Below, in pieces: positions 1-6,580 of a stretch of DNA of 28,106 nt (position 1 is its first letter; the number at the start of each line of letters is the position of its first letter). The stretch is taken from the NCBI GenBank assembly GCA_964626385.1, contig CAZVEO010000019.1:1-28106 (forward strand), read 5' to 3'. The DNA is from Scybalousia_A sp964626385. GTDB lineage: Bacteria; Bacteroidota; Bacteroidia; Bacteroidales; P3. Both the position numbers and the translations under genes were made by a program. The notes beneath the pieces are model-generated. The model had not been told where the DNA came from. It did not search any database and saw only the letters and a program-made list of their open reading frames with translations.

Positions 1-751
1 AAGGGATTATCGCTTGAGGAGAACCTGCAGCATAAGGTGCTATTTCATAGGGATTGTATTGTATAACAAGTTTTTCTTCCATAAAATAAGGCAACTCTTG
101 AGGCAATGGCATGTTGTCAACCTCTGCCATTAAGAACATCTCTTGTAGCTCTTCATCTGTGCCCACCTCAAAATATTTTTTCAAACCTTGTACAATCATT
201 TTTTTAAACTCAAGTGTATCATTAATTACATCCATATAACCATAAGCCTTCCCTGTTTCATTATCAAACGTTGCACTCAACTCTGTATGATTAGGATGAG
301 CTCCTCCCATAAATGTTTCTTCAAATAAAACTACACTTGTCAGCCCTTTATGAGGATATATGGTAATACTATCAAAACAATAATACTTGAATTGCATTTT
401 TTTCAAAAAATCTTCCTCCTCCTTAGAAATATTTTTTGCAAGTTTAATCTTTGCATAATAATTAGCCATTTGACTCAAACTATCCCTATTGCCTTCAAAT
501 TTTCTTATACCTTCCTCCTCTGCATAAGGACAATAATTCAAATTTTCTAATATCCAATTATTTACACTATCCTTTAATGCTTTGGATGGACTACTTTTGA
601 TAGCACTAAAAATTAGAGTTGATTCAGAATAATCGTTGGAAAGACTTATTCTTTCATTATAAATAGAAATAGTGTTATCCTTATTCTTATTACAAGAAAC
701 CAAAACGACACCCAAAACAATGGCATACAAGATAAATCTAATCTTTTTCAT
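1..751 (-). CDS. DUF3298-type lipoprotein (3' end outside window)
   Basis: A reading frame opens with ATG at 751 and runs off the left edge, giving 250 codons without a stop. The N-terminus is a lipoprotein signal: basic start, hydrophobic stretch, then LVSC with the acceptor Cys at residue 20, so the protein is probably anchored in a membrane and faces the periplasm. The middle carries GGAHPNH and the last visible part reads YEIAPYAAG, both typical of the DUF3298 domain also found in RsiV-like proteins. The domain's biochemical role is not established in Bacteroidetes. It lies downstream of the hydrogenase gene on the same strand across a 151-bp gap holding a hairpin, so co-transcription is uncertain. 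Only a few C-terminal residues are likely missing. Confidence 0.85.
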   Translation of the reverse strand, partial: MKKIRFILYAIVLGVVLVSCNKNKDNTISIYNERISLSNDYSESTLIFSAIKSSPSKALKDSVNNWILENLNYCPYAEEEGIRKFEGNRDSLSQMANYYAKIKLAKNISKEEEDFLKKMQFKYYCFDSITIYPHKGLTSVVLFEETFMGGAHPNHTELSATFDNETGKAYGYMDVINDTLEFKKMIVQGLKKYFEVGTDEELQEMFLMAEVDNMPLPQELPYFMEEKLVIQYNPYEIAPYAAGSPQAIIP

Positions 752-813
752 AACATCTTTTTTTATTTTGTTAATATATGGTAAAATTCTTATTCTTAAT
801 AATATCTTATCAT

Positions 814-885
814 AACAAAAGCAAACTTAGTATAAAAATATTTCTTTATAAATATATCGTTCCTTACTCTAAGTTTGCTTTTGTT
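814..885. terminator. 17-bp perfect hairpin with long loop
   Basis: Bases 814-830 are the exact reverse complement of 869-885, separated by a 38-nt AT-rich loop. It sits just after the hydrogenase stop (minus strand) and before the lipoprotein start. It may terminate the hydrogenase transcript, although the loop is long and no clean T-run follows. Each arm contains TAAGTTTG, which resembles a Bacteroidetes -7 element, so part of it could instead be promoter DNA for the lipoprotein gene. Confidence 0.5.
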
Positions 886-902
886 TATAAGGGTAATTGT
901 AT

Positions 903-2330
903 CTATTTGGTTGTAGGGAGTATTTGTCTCGCTGCCGATTTTGGCAAATTGATAGTATCACAACCATTGACACATCCTCCTTGACAAACCATAACCTCAA
1001 CAAAATTTCCCGGTGCCTCACCTTTCTTTGCCCAAAGTTTCAATTCCTTTATAGACTGCTTGGTTAAACCATCTATTATTACATCGTTTATTAACTCTGG
1101 GTTTTTAGCCGTTGCTTTTACAGAGGCTGTTACTCCTGAAATCATAGCAAAACCTCTTCCGTGTCCAAGTATTGTCTTATCCAATTCGGTTTCTTCCAAA
1201 GAGGCTATATCTATTTCTGCAGCCTTAAACAAAGCATCCAACTCTTCGTATGAAAGAACATAATTAACATCTGGATTTCTGTGACATTCAGAACGTTTAC
1301 CAACGCAAGGAGAAACAAAAACCAAAATAGCGTCTTTCTTGGTTTCTCTTACCCATTTTGCAGTGTAAGCCATAGGTGTCAAAGTATCTGAAACATATGG
1401 CTGTATTTCTGGTATATGTTTTAGGTACAATTCTCTCCATGCAGCACAACAAGAAGTAGTCATAAATTTGGCACCTTTTTCCATACGCTCCTCAAACTCA
1501 TGGGTCTCGTTTTCTGTGGTTATGTTAGCGCCTTTAGCAACCTCCACAACATCAGTAAAGCCCAATTTTTTTATTGCCGTCAACACCTTACCATATGGTT
1601 GATTAAACTGTCCTCCCAAAGAAGGCGCAACCATTGCAATTACTTCTTTACCCTGTTTCATGGCTGTAATTATCTCAAACATAAAACTCTTTTCAAAAAT
1701 GGCTCCAAACGGACACGCCACCATACATTTGCCACAATAAATACATTTCTCAGGGTCAATATGTTCTACTCCGTTTTCTCTCTTGGATATTGCTCCCACA
1801 GGACAAGCCTCTTCACAAGGAACGGGTTGAAAAATAATAGCATGATAAGGACAAGCCTGCATACACAAACCGCAGTTAATACATTTTGTCGGATCTATGT
1901 GTGCTTGAGAATTTTCGTGTTTGGTTATTGCTTGTTTTTTGCAAGCGTATGTACAAGGATGGGCTATACAAGAACGACAAAGGTTGGTAACTATATACGA
2001 GGCCTTAACACAAGACGAACAAGCCTCGTCTACCACCGTAAGCATAACCTCTGTATTGTTTTCCATTTGTTTTTTTATTCTGACATAGTGAGAAAGATTA
2101 TCAAACTCGTCCTTTTCATCATCAGTATTAAAGCCCAAAATAGCCATTGTTTTATACTTGGCTTCGGCTCTTGCCTTATGAATGCAACAACGGGTATGTT
2201 CCGTTTTTTTTGTATACATATCAAAAGGAAGACGGTCTATCTTTTCCTCTACATTACCGTCATATATCATTTTAGCCAACATTTGAAGTATATACCTACG
2301 TATCTCTACTACATTATTGTATGCTGCCAT
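903..2330 (-). CDS. Monomeric [FeFe] hydrogenase, group B type
   Basis: 475 residues. This is an iron-only hydrogenase, expected to couple proton reduction or H2 oxidation to ferredoxin in the cytoplasm. Two CX2CX2CX3C ferredoxin motifs lie at residues 150-160 and 196-206, with further Cys at 104, 107, 118, 121, 126, 130, 172 and 176. The H-cluster signatures follow: TSCCAAW (292-298), SPCVGKRSE (340-348) and CQGGCVNGC (449-457). They keep the four cluster-binding Cys (295, 342, 449, 453) and the proton-relay Cys 294. The usual Pro after TSCC is Ala and the L2 motif has SPC instead of MPC. The length and these variants fit group B enzymes (TIGR04105-like) rather than classical group A. It lies 49 bp downstream of a [2Fe-2S] ferredoxin gene, a probable electron partner. 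No maturases HydE, HydF or HydG are in view. Confidence 0.9.
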   Translation of the reverse strand: MAAYNNVVEIRRYILQMLAKMIYDGNVEEKIDRLPFDMYTKKTEHTRCCIHKARAEAKYKTMAILGFNTDDEKDEFDNLSHYVRIKKQMENNTEVMLTVVDEACSSCVKASYIVTNLCRSCIAHPCTYACKKQAITKHENSQAHIDPTKCINCGLCMQACPYHAIIFQPVPCEEACPVGAISKRENGVEHIDPEKCIYCGKCMVACPFGAIFEKSFMFEIITAMKQGKEVIAMVAPSLGGQFNQPYGKVLTAIKKLGFTDVVEVAKGANITTENETHEFEERMEKGAKFMTTSCCAAWRELYLKHIPEIQPYVSDTLTPMAYTAKWVRETKKDAILVFVSPCVGKRSECHRNPDVNYVLSYEELDALFKAAEIDIASLEETELDKTILGHGRGFAMISGVTASVKATAKNPELINDVIIDGLTKQSIKELKLWAKKGEAPGNFVEVMVCQGGCVNGCDTINLPKSAARQILPTTK

Positions 2331-2379
2331 TATAATTTGTTGTTTTTTACTTTGTTATTTATTATTAAATTCTTTTTTT

Positions 2380-2625
2380 TTATGCTAGAAACAATTGTCT
2401 TTCTACTTCTTCCAAAACTTTTTCTATTGTTGCCTTCTCTATGACAACCTCTCCTACTTTTGCGTATGGTGGATTTGCTTCTGTTTCGTGGCACCCCAAA
2501 CAAGATACATTCAATATTGTTACTTTTTCTTTTAGGTGTTGGGGAATTTGATTTTTCCACAAAGCCAATTGACCTCCGGCCTTAAGATAGCAATGATTTC
2601 CTACACAAATTTTTACTGTAAGCAT
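2380..2625 (-). CDS. Thioredoxin-fold [2Fe-2S] ferredoxin, NuoE-like
   Basis: 81 residues. Cys 7 and Cys 12 (CX4C) and Cys 42 and Cys 45 (SCLGC) are placed as in the thioredoxin-like [2Fe-2S] ferredoxins related to the NuoE/HydC C-terminal domain, although the second pair is CX2C rather than the more common CX3C. The product is a small cytoplasmic electron carrier. It is the first gene of a minus-strand pair with the [FeFe] hydrogenase, which suggests it passes electrons to or from that enzyme. The start is ATG at 2625, placing VKICVGNHC at the N-terminus as expected. I see no -7 promoter element directly upstream. Confidence 0.8.
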   Translation of the reverse strand: MLTVKICVGNHCYLKAGGQLALWKNQIPQHLKEKVTILNVSCLGCHETEANPPYAKVGEVVIEKATIEKVLEEVERQLFLA

Positions 2626-2765
2626 AATGTCTACTCTTTTTATTATTTCTAAGGTTTTTAATACTCGCTTTATATAACGTAGTTTTTGTTGATATATTTT
2701 TGTTTAGAGTGAGTTTTTGTTATTCAACGTAAGTATTTGTATTGTTATGATTAAGCCAAAAAAAG

Positions 2766-3155
2766 AAAAGAGTATTCATAAGCCGGGTTCTGTCAAAATT
2801 CTATCATTAATCTAGGTCTTTTTTTACAAAAAGACTCCATCGTCCTACCCCTCAACAATGCCGAGCAAGCATTTATAATGTTGATATATTTGGACTTTCA
2901 ACGCATAAGGTTTGCACAAAAAGATTATCACTAACCTTCCCTACGGGTTCTTACCCCGATTTTTCACCCTTACCGCAAAAAAAATATTACGGCGGTCATT
3001 TTCTGTTGCACTCTCTGTCACAAACAAAAAGAAATTTAAATTACCAAACTTCCTTAATTTGTGCCTGTCTGTTAGGCAGTATGCCGCTCTGTGTTGCCCG
3101 GACTTTCCTCTTCAAAGAACTTTTTCTTTGCAGCGATAGAATAAATACTCTTTTC
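2766..3155 (-). ncRNA. rnpB: RNase P RNA (bacterial type)
   Basis: On the minus strand the sequence GAGGAAAGTCCGGGC, the conserved 5' core of bacterial RNase P RNA, is at 3112-3098. The 3' signature ACAGAACCCGGCTTAT lies around 2793-2778. The ends pair as helix P1: bases 3144-3154 are complementary to 2766-2776 over 11 bp. This gives an RNA of about 390 nt, a normal size. It forms the catalytic subunit for tRNA 5' maturation. A T-rich run follows the P1 3' strand on the minus strand and can act as terminator. The exact ends are estimated from P1 pairing. Confidence 0.93.
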
Positions 3156-3177
3156 CTCTATCTTCTTTTACAAAATG

Positions 3178-3185
3178 CAAAGTTA
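3178..3185 (-). promoter_or_regulatory. -7 promoter element for rnpB
   Basis: The minus strand reads TAACTTTG, an exact TAnnTTTG Bacteroidetes -7 element. It lies about 23 nt before the RNase P P1 helix, leaving a short leader. No clear TTTG -33 box is at the expected distance. Confidence 0.6.
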
Positions 3186-3247
3186 TACTAATTTATTAAA
3201 ACTTTTTGATTATAAGGTCAAAAAAATGTTATTTAAAAATAAATAAC

Positions 3248-3255
3248 TATTTTTG
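3248..3255 (+). promoter_or_regulatory. Candidate -7 element for the small membrane protein pair
   Basis: TATTTTTG matches TAnnTTTG, about 70 nt before the ATG at 3325. No -33 TTTG box was found at the right spacing, so this is tentative. Confidence 0.35.
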
Positions 3256-3324
3256 CAATAGATTTTTGTTTAACGTATTTTAAAACCGATGGTTTGACGG
3301 CTATAAATTCAAACACCAAAAAAT

Positions 3325-3675
3325 ATGGAAGAGATACAAAATACACAAGATGTACAAAATTTACAAAACACACAAAATCCTCAAGACTCAGCACCTTATT
3401 CCGTAGTATCATTAGTATTAGGGATTTGTTCTGTAGTATTGGGCTGTGCAGTGGTGGGATTGGTTTGCGGTATAGTGGGTATAGTATACGCAAACAAAGG
3501 TCAGAAAATGTATAAAGAAAACCCTTCTCTATACAAAGGGGATGGTATGCTTAAAGCTGGAATGATTTTATCCATAATAGGCACTGTTTTAGGTGGCATA
3601 GGACTATTGTATTGGATTTTTGCAGGTTCTCTTTTGGGCATTGCAGGAATTTTAGGAGCAAGAAGTAGTTACTAA
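3325..3675 (+). CDS. Small membrane protein, CCC-motif/DUF4190-like
   Basis: 116 residues. A Gln/Asn-rich N-terminus (about 1-22) is followed by two hydrophobic hairpins (about 25-54 and 74-112). Between them lies a polar segment reading NKGQKMYKENPSLY. That layout, a Gly/Cys-rich membrane pair followed by NKxxKxYxxNP and a second membrane segment, is the pattern of Bacteroidetes DUF4190 and 'CCC motif' membrane proteins. The usual Cys triplet is reduced to isolated Cys residues. The function of the family is unknown. A DUF2752 gene follows after 35 bp, the usual neighbour of this family, so the two probably form a small operon. Confidence 0.75.
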   Translation: MEEIQNTQDVQNLQNTQNPQDSAPYSVVSLVLGICSVVLGCAVVGLVCGIVGIVYANKGQKMYKENPSLYKGDGMLKAGMILSIIGTVLGGIGLLYWIFAGSLLGIAGILGARSSY

Positions 3676-3710
3676 TTGATTAGTTGTCATAGGTCGCTTA
3701 GGATTGCAGT

Positions 3711-3977
3711 ATGTTGCCTTGTATATACCATAAATTCTTTGGTATAAGTTGTCCTATGTGCGGTTTTCAACGTTCATTACTTTCCTTTTTTAAAGGAGAA
3801 GTAAAAGAGAGTTTGTTCTTATTTCCTCCAATGTTTTATATGTTTTTTGTATTGATAATTAGTATTATTACCTATTGTAAACACAAGACTCTTAATACAA
3901 AGACAATGAAAGTTTGTTTCATAATTTTAGTGGTATTATTAGTTTTTAATTGTATATACCAAAATTGTCTAATCTAA
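3711..3977 (+). CDS. DUF2752 family membrane protein
   Basis: 88 residues. The signature CPMCGFQRS near the N-terminus (residues 15-23) matches the CPxCGxxRa motif of DUF2752. It is followed by two predicted membrane segments (about 37-56 and 67-85). ATG at 3711 is the first possible ATG after an in-frame TAG at 3699. Function is unknown; the motif suggests metal or thiol chemistry at the membrane, but that is inference. The stop codon lies inside the left arm of a terminator hairpin. Confidence 0.75.
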   Translation: MLPCIYHKFFGISCPMCGFQRSLLSFFKGEVKESLFLFPPMFYMFFVLIISIITYCKHKTLNTKTMKVCFIILVVLLVFNCIYQNCLI

Positions 3978-4004
3978 AAACGCATTTTTTAGATTAGACA
4001 ATTT
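3962..4004. terminator. Perfect 19-bp bidirectional terminator
   Basis: Bases 3962-3980 are the exact reverse complement of 3986-4004, with a 5-nt loop CGCAT. The stem begins with A-tracts and ends with T-tracts on both strands, and a T-run follows on the plus strand. It lies between the convergent DUF2752 gene and pheS and can serve both. Confidence 0.9.
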
Positions 4005-4024
4005 ATTTTTTGTTAAGCACACTT

Positions 4025-5059
4025 TTAAAAAGCGCAAGAAAATTGATTCAAAAATCTAATATCATTCTCAAAATATTGACGCAAGTCCTTAACATCATAT
4101 TTCAACATAGCAATTCTCTCTATTCCCATACCAAAGGCAAATCCCGAATATGCTTTACTGTCTATACCTGAGGCTTCCAAAACATTTGGGTCTACCATAC
4201 CGCAACCCATTATTTCTAACCAACCAGTATGTTTACAGATATTACATCCATCGCCTTCGCAAATAGTACAAGATATATCCATTTCTGCACTTGGCTCTGT
4301 AAAAGGAAAATAGGACGGACGCAAACGTATTTTTGTATTTTCGCCAAACATTTCTTTTACAAAATAAAGAAGATTCTGCTTCAAATCAGCAAAAGAAACA
4401 CCTTTATCTATATACAAGCCTTCTACTTGATGGAAAATACAATGCGCTCTTGCTGATATTGCTTCGTTTCTAAATACTCTGCCCGGAGCAATAATACGAA
4501 TAGGAGGTTTCATTTTTTCCATAGTCCTTACTTGTACGGAGGAAGTATGGGTTCTCAATAGTACATCATTACCATCAACTCTACCATTTTCTATAAAAAA
4601 AGTATCTTGCATATCTCTTGCCGGATGTTCCGGAGGAAAGTTTAAAGCAGAAAAAACATGCCAATCATCTTCTATTTCCGGTCCTTCCTGCACAGTGTAA
4701 CCTATGCGAGAAAAAATATCCACTATTTCTTTTCTAACCAAGGTAAGCGGATGAATAGAACCCAAAGCAACACTTTCCAAAGGTTTGGTAAAGTCCTCCA
4801 AATGTCGCATTTCTTCGGCTTTTATCTCTGCTTTTTCCTTTAACTCCTCTATTTTGGCTTGAGCAGTTTGTTTTAACTCATTAAGTTTTATACCTATTTT
4901 TTTTCTATCCTCAGGTGCTACCTCTTTAAACTTTGCAAATAAGTCATTCATTACACCTTTTTTCCCAAGATATTCTATTCTAATACTTTCCAACTCTTCT
5001 TTTGTTGCAGAAGTGATTTGTTTTATTTTATCAATATGTTTGCTTATTATTTCCTCCAT
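4025..5059 (-). CDS. pheS: Phenylalanyl-tRNA synthetase alpha subunit
   Basis: 344 residues, a normal length. It is the catalytic subunit of the cytoplasmic alpha2-beta2 enzyme that charges tRNA-Phe. The N-terminal coiled-coil tRNA-binding arm (about 1-90) is followed by the class II core. Motif 2 is visible in GRVFRNEAISARAHCIFHQVEG and motif 3 in GFAFGMGIERIAMLKY. Between them the sequence CTICEGDGCNICKHTGW has four Cys (CX2CX4CX2C) that could bind zinc, an insert I associate with Bacteroidetes PheS. The beta subunit gene pheT is not in the window, so the two subunits are encoded apart. Confidence 0.97.
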   Translation of the reverse strand: MEEIISKHIDKIKQITSATKEELESIRIEYLGKKGVMNDLFAKFKEVAPEDRKKIGIKLNELKQTAQAKIEELKEKAEIKAEEMRHLEDFTKPLESVALGSIHPLTLVRKEIVDIFSRIGYTVQEGPEIEDDWHVFSALNFPPEHPARDMQDTFFIENGRVDGNDVLLRTHTSSVQVRTMEKMKPPIRIIAPGRVFRNEAISARAHCIFHQVEGLYIDKGVSFADLKQNLLYFVKEMFGENTKIRLRPSYFPFTEPSAEMDISCTICEGDGCNICKHTGWLEIMGCGMVDPNVLEASGIDSKAYSGFAFGMGIERIAMLKYDVKDLRQYFENDIRFLNQFSCAF

Positions 5060-5084
5060 AGTAGCAGAATATTTTTTTAGAATG

Positions 5085-5092
5085 CAAATTTA
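5085..5092 (-). promoter_or_regulatory. -7 element for pheS
   Basis: The minus strand reads TAAATTTG, matching TAnnTTTG, 26 nt before the pheS ATG. The -33 region has no clear TTTG. Confidence 0.5.
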
Positions 5093-5175
5093 CAAAAAAT
5101 ATCAAAACTCATAAAAACCCAATGTTTCTTTTAACAAAAAAGCAGTTAATAAAGGGTGTTTCAATGATTTTTTTA

Positions 5176-5183
5176 TAACTTTG
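5176..5183 (+). promoter_or_regulatory. -7 element for the uppS-bamA-skp group
   Basis: TAACTTTG followed by C is a very good Bacteroidetes -7 element, 29 nt before the ATG at 5212. A -33 TTTG at 19-21 nt is not evident. Confidence 0.5.
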
Positions 5184-5211
5184 CATTCTGATAAGTAACA
5201 AACGAAGAGTA

Positions 5212-5727
5212 ATGGGCAGTGTCAAAAAAATAAAAGAAGACTTTTTTTGTGTATCTTACATACCTTTTTCCGTAATAGGTATAAGTTCTTCGTTGGCTAA
5301 TTTTCAAATAGCATATAGAATGCAACAAACAATGAATTGCGAATTTGAAAGAACAGGTGATTTTATTTGTTTTAATAAAAAATTAGAAGAGGATAAGTAT
5401 TTTGATTGTTTGTTGCAAGTAGATAGTTTAAAAGGTATAGCCTATATGTTGCTTAATAATCTTTCTAATGATAATACCTCCTATCTAATTGGAAATCTTC
5501 GTAAAATGGATTATCTTTTGTTGGTTGTAGGTAGAGATTTTGCAAGTATTACTTCCAATTTACTAAAAACTATAAAAGGAATAAAAAACATTTCCTATGC
5601 TCAAATGTTTGATACTTCCTCAAACAAAAAATATTCACCTTTAAAACCTAAAACAATTAACTCTTTGTCCTCAAGTATAGAATATTTTAAGGATAACAAT
5701 AGTATGATGAGTAATTTTTATGTTTAA
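5212..5727 (+). CDS. Unknown protein, IPExxxVDY-family-like
   Basis: 171 residues, no signal peptide and no membrane segment. The beginning (SYIPFSVIGISSSLANFQIAYRMQ) and the centre (LRKMDYLLLVVG) resemble the small Bacteroidetes-specific IPExxxVDY family: an early hydrophobic strand with GISS, a Y/F-x-x-A segment, then a MDYLLLxxG strand. The name-giving IPExxxVDY motif is not clear here, so membership is tentative. Family function is unknown. It precedes uppS by 18 bp on the same strand and probably shares its transcript. Confidence 0.6.
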   Translation: MGSVKKIKEDFFCVSYIPFSVIGISSSLANFQIAYRMQQTMNCEFERTGDFICFNKKLEEDKYFDCLLQVDSLKGIAYMLLNNLSNDNTSYLIGNLRKMDYLLLVVGRDFASITSNLLKTIKGIKNISYAQMFDTSSNKKYSPLKPKTINSLSSSIEYFKDNNSMMSNFYV

Positions 5728-5745
5728 GAAAAAACTTTTGGTTCC

Positions 5746-6501
5746 ATGAATGATTTTACCGCCGATATAGATATGAATAAACTACCCAAACACGTTGCCA
5801 TTATTATGGATGGTAATGGTCGTTGGGCAAAAAAAAGAAATCAACAACGTATCTATGGACATCAACAAGGCGCTTCTTCTGTGCGTAGTGTGTGCGAAAT
5901 AGCAGCAGAAATAGGTATAAAGTACCTAACTTTATATACTTTTTCAAAAGAGAATTGGGCAAGACCAAAAGAGGAAGTAGATGCCCTTATGCAAATGCTT
6001 TTGTACCATCTTATTAATGAGGAGCAAACTTTTATGACCAACCAAATAAGACTTCAAACAATAGGAGATATAGAAGAGTTGGCTCAAGAAACAAAACATG
6101 CCCTTTTAAGTATGATAGACAAGACAAAAAACAACACAAGAATGACTCTTGTACTTGCTCTAAATTATAGTGCAAAGTGGGAAATAGTTGAAATGGTAAA
6201 AAATATTTCAAAAGAGGTTAAAAACAATCAAATTGAAGTATCAACCATAGATGAAAATATAGTTTCTTCTTTCTTATCTACCAAAGATATGCCAGACGTA
6301 GACTTGCTTATTAGAACTTCGGGGGAGGAAAGAATAAGTAATTTTATGCTTTGGCAAATAGCCTACGCTGAATTATACTTTACCAATGTACTTTGGCCTG
6401 ATTTTTCTAAAAAAGATTTTTGCCAAGCCATAGTTGATTATCAAAAAAGAGAAAGACGCTATGGCAAAACCACTGAGCAAATCATTACTAATGAGAAATA
6501 A
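5746..6501 (+). CDS. uppS: Undecaprenyl diphosphate synthase (isoprenyl transferase)
   Basis: 251 residues. It extends farnesyl diphosphate with isopentenyl diphosphate to the C55 lipid carrier used by MraY for lipid I. Visible cis-prenyltransferase signatures: MDGNGRWAK with the Mg-binding Asp at residue 22, GHQQGA, LTLYTFSKENW, and DLLIRTSGEERISNFMLWQ near the end. The motif usually read as NYGGR or YSSR is here NYSAKWEI, with Lys in place of Arg. An 18-bp gap separates it from the upstream gene. The order uppS-bamA-skp is typical of Bacteroidetes. Confidence 0.96.
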   Translation: MNDFTADIDMNKLPKHVAIIMDGNGRWAKKRNQQRIYGHQQGASSVRSVCEIAAEIGIKYLTLYTFSKENWARPKEEVDALMQMLLYHLINEEQTFMTNQIRLQTIGDIEELAQETKHALLSMIDKTKNNTRMTLVLALNYSAKWEIVEMVKNISKEVKNNQIEVSTIDENIVSSFLSTKDMPDVDLLIRTSGEERISNFMLWQIAYAELYFTNVLWPDFSKKDFCQAIVDYQKRERRYGKTTEQIITNEK

Positions 6502-6580
6502 ATTTTTTCTTTCATAAAATTAAATATAAAAAATAACGTTATCTTTAACAATAATAGAAAATAGAGTAGAATCTTTTAGC

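Noticed and set aside
1500..2444. 314-codon plus-strand frame
   Set aside because: It is antisense to the hydrogenase gene, which has complete motifs. The product is a Cys/Phe/Tyr-rich mirror of that gene with no domain.
3006..3191. 61-codon plus-strand frame
   Set aside because: It lies antisense to the conserved RNase P RNA.
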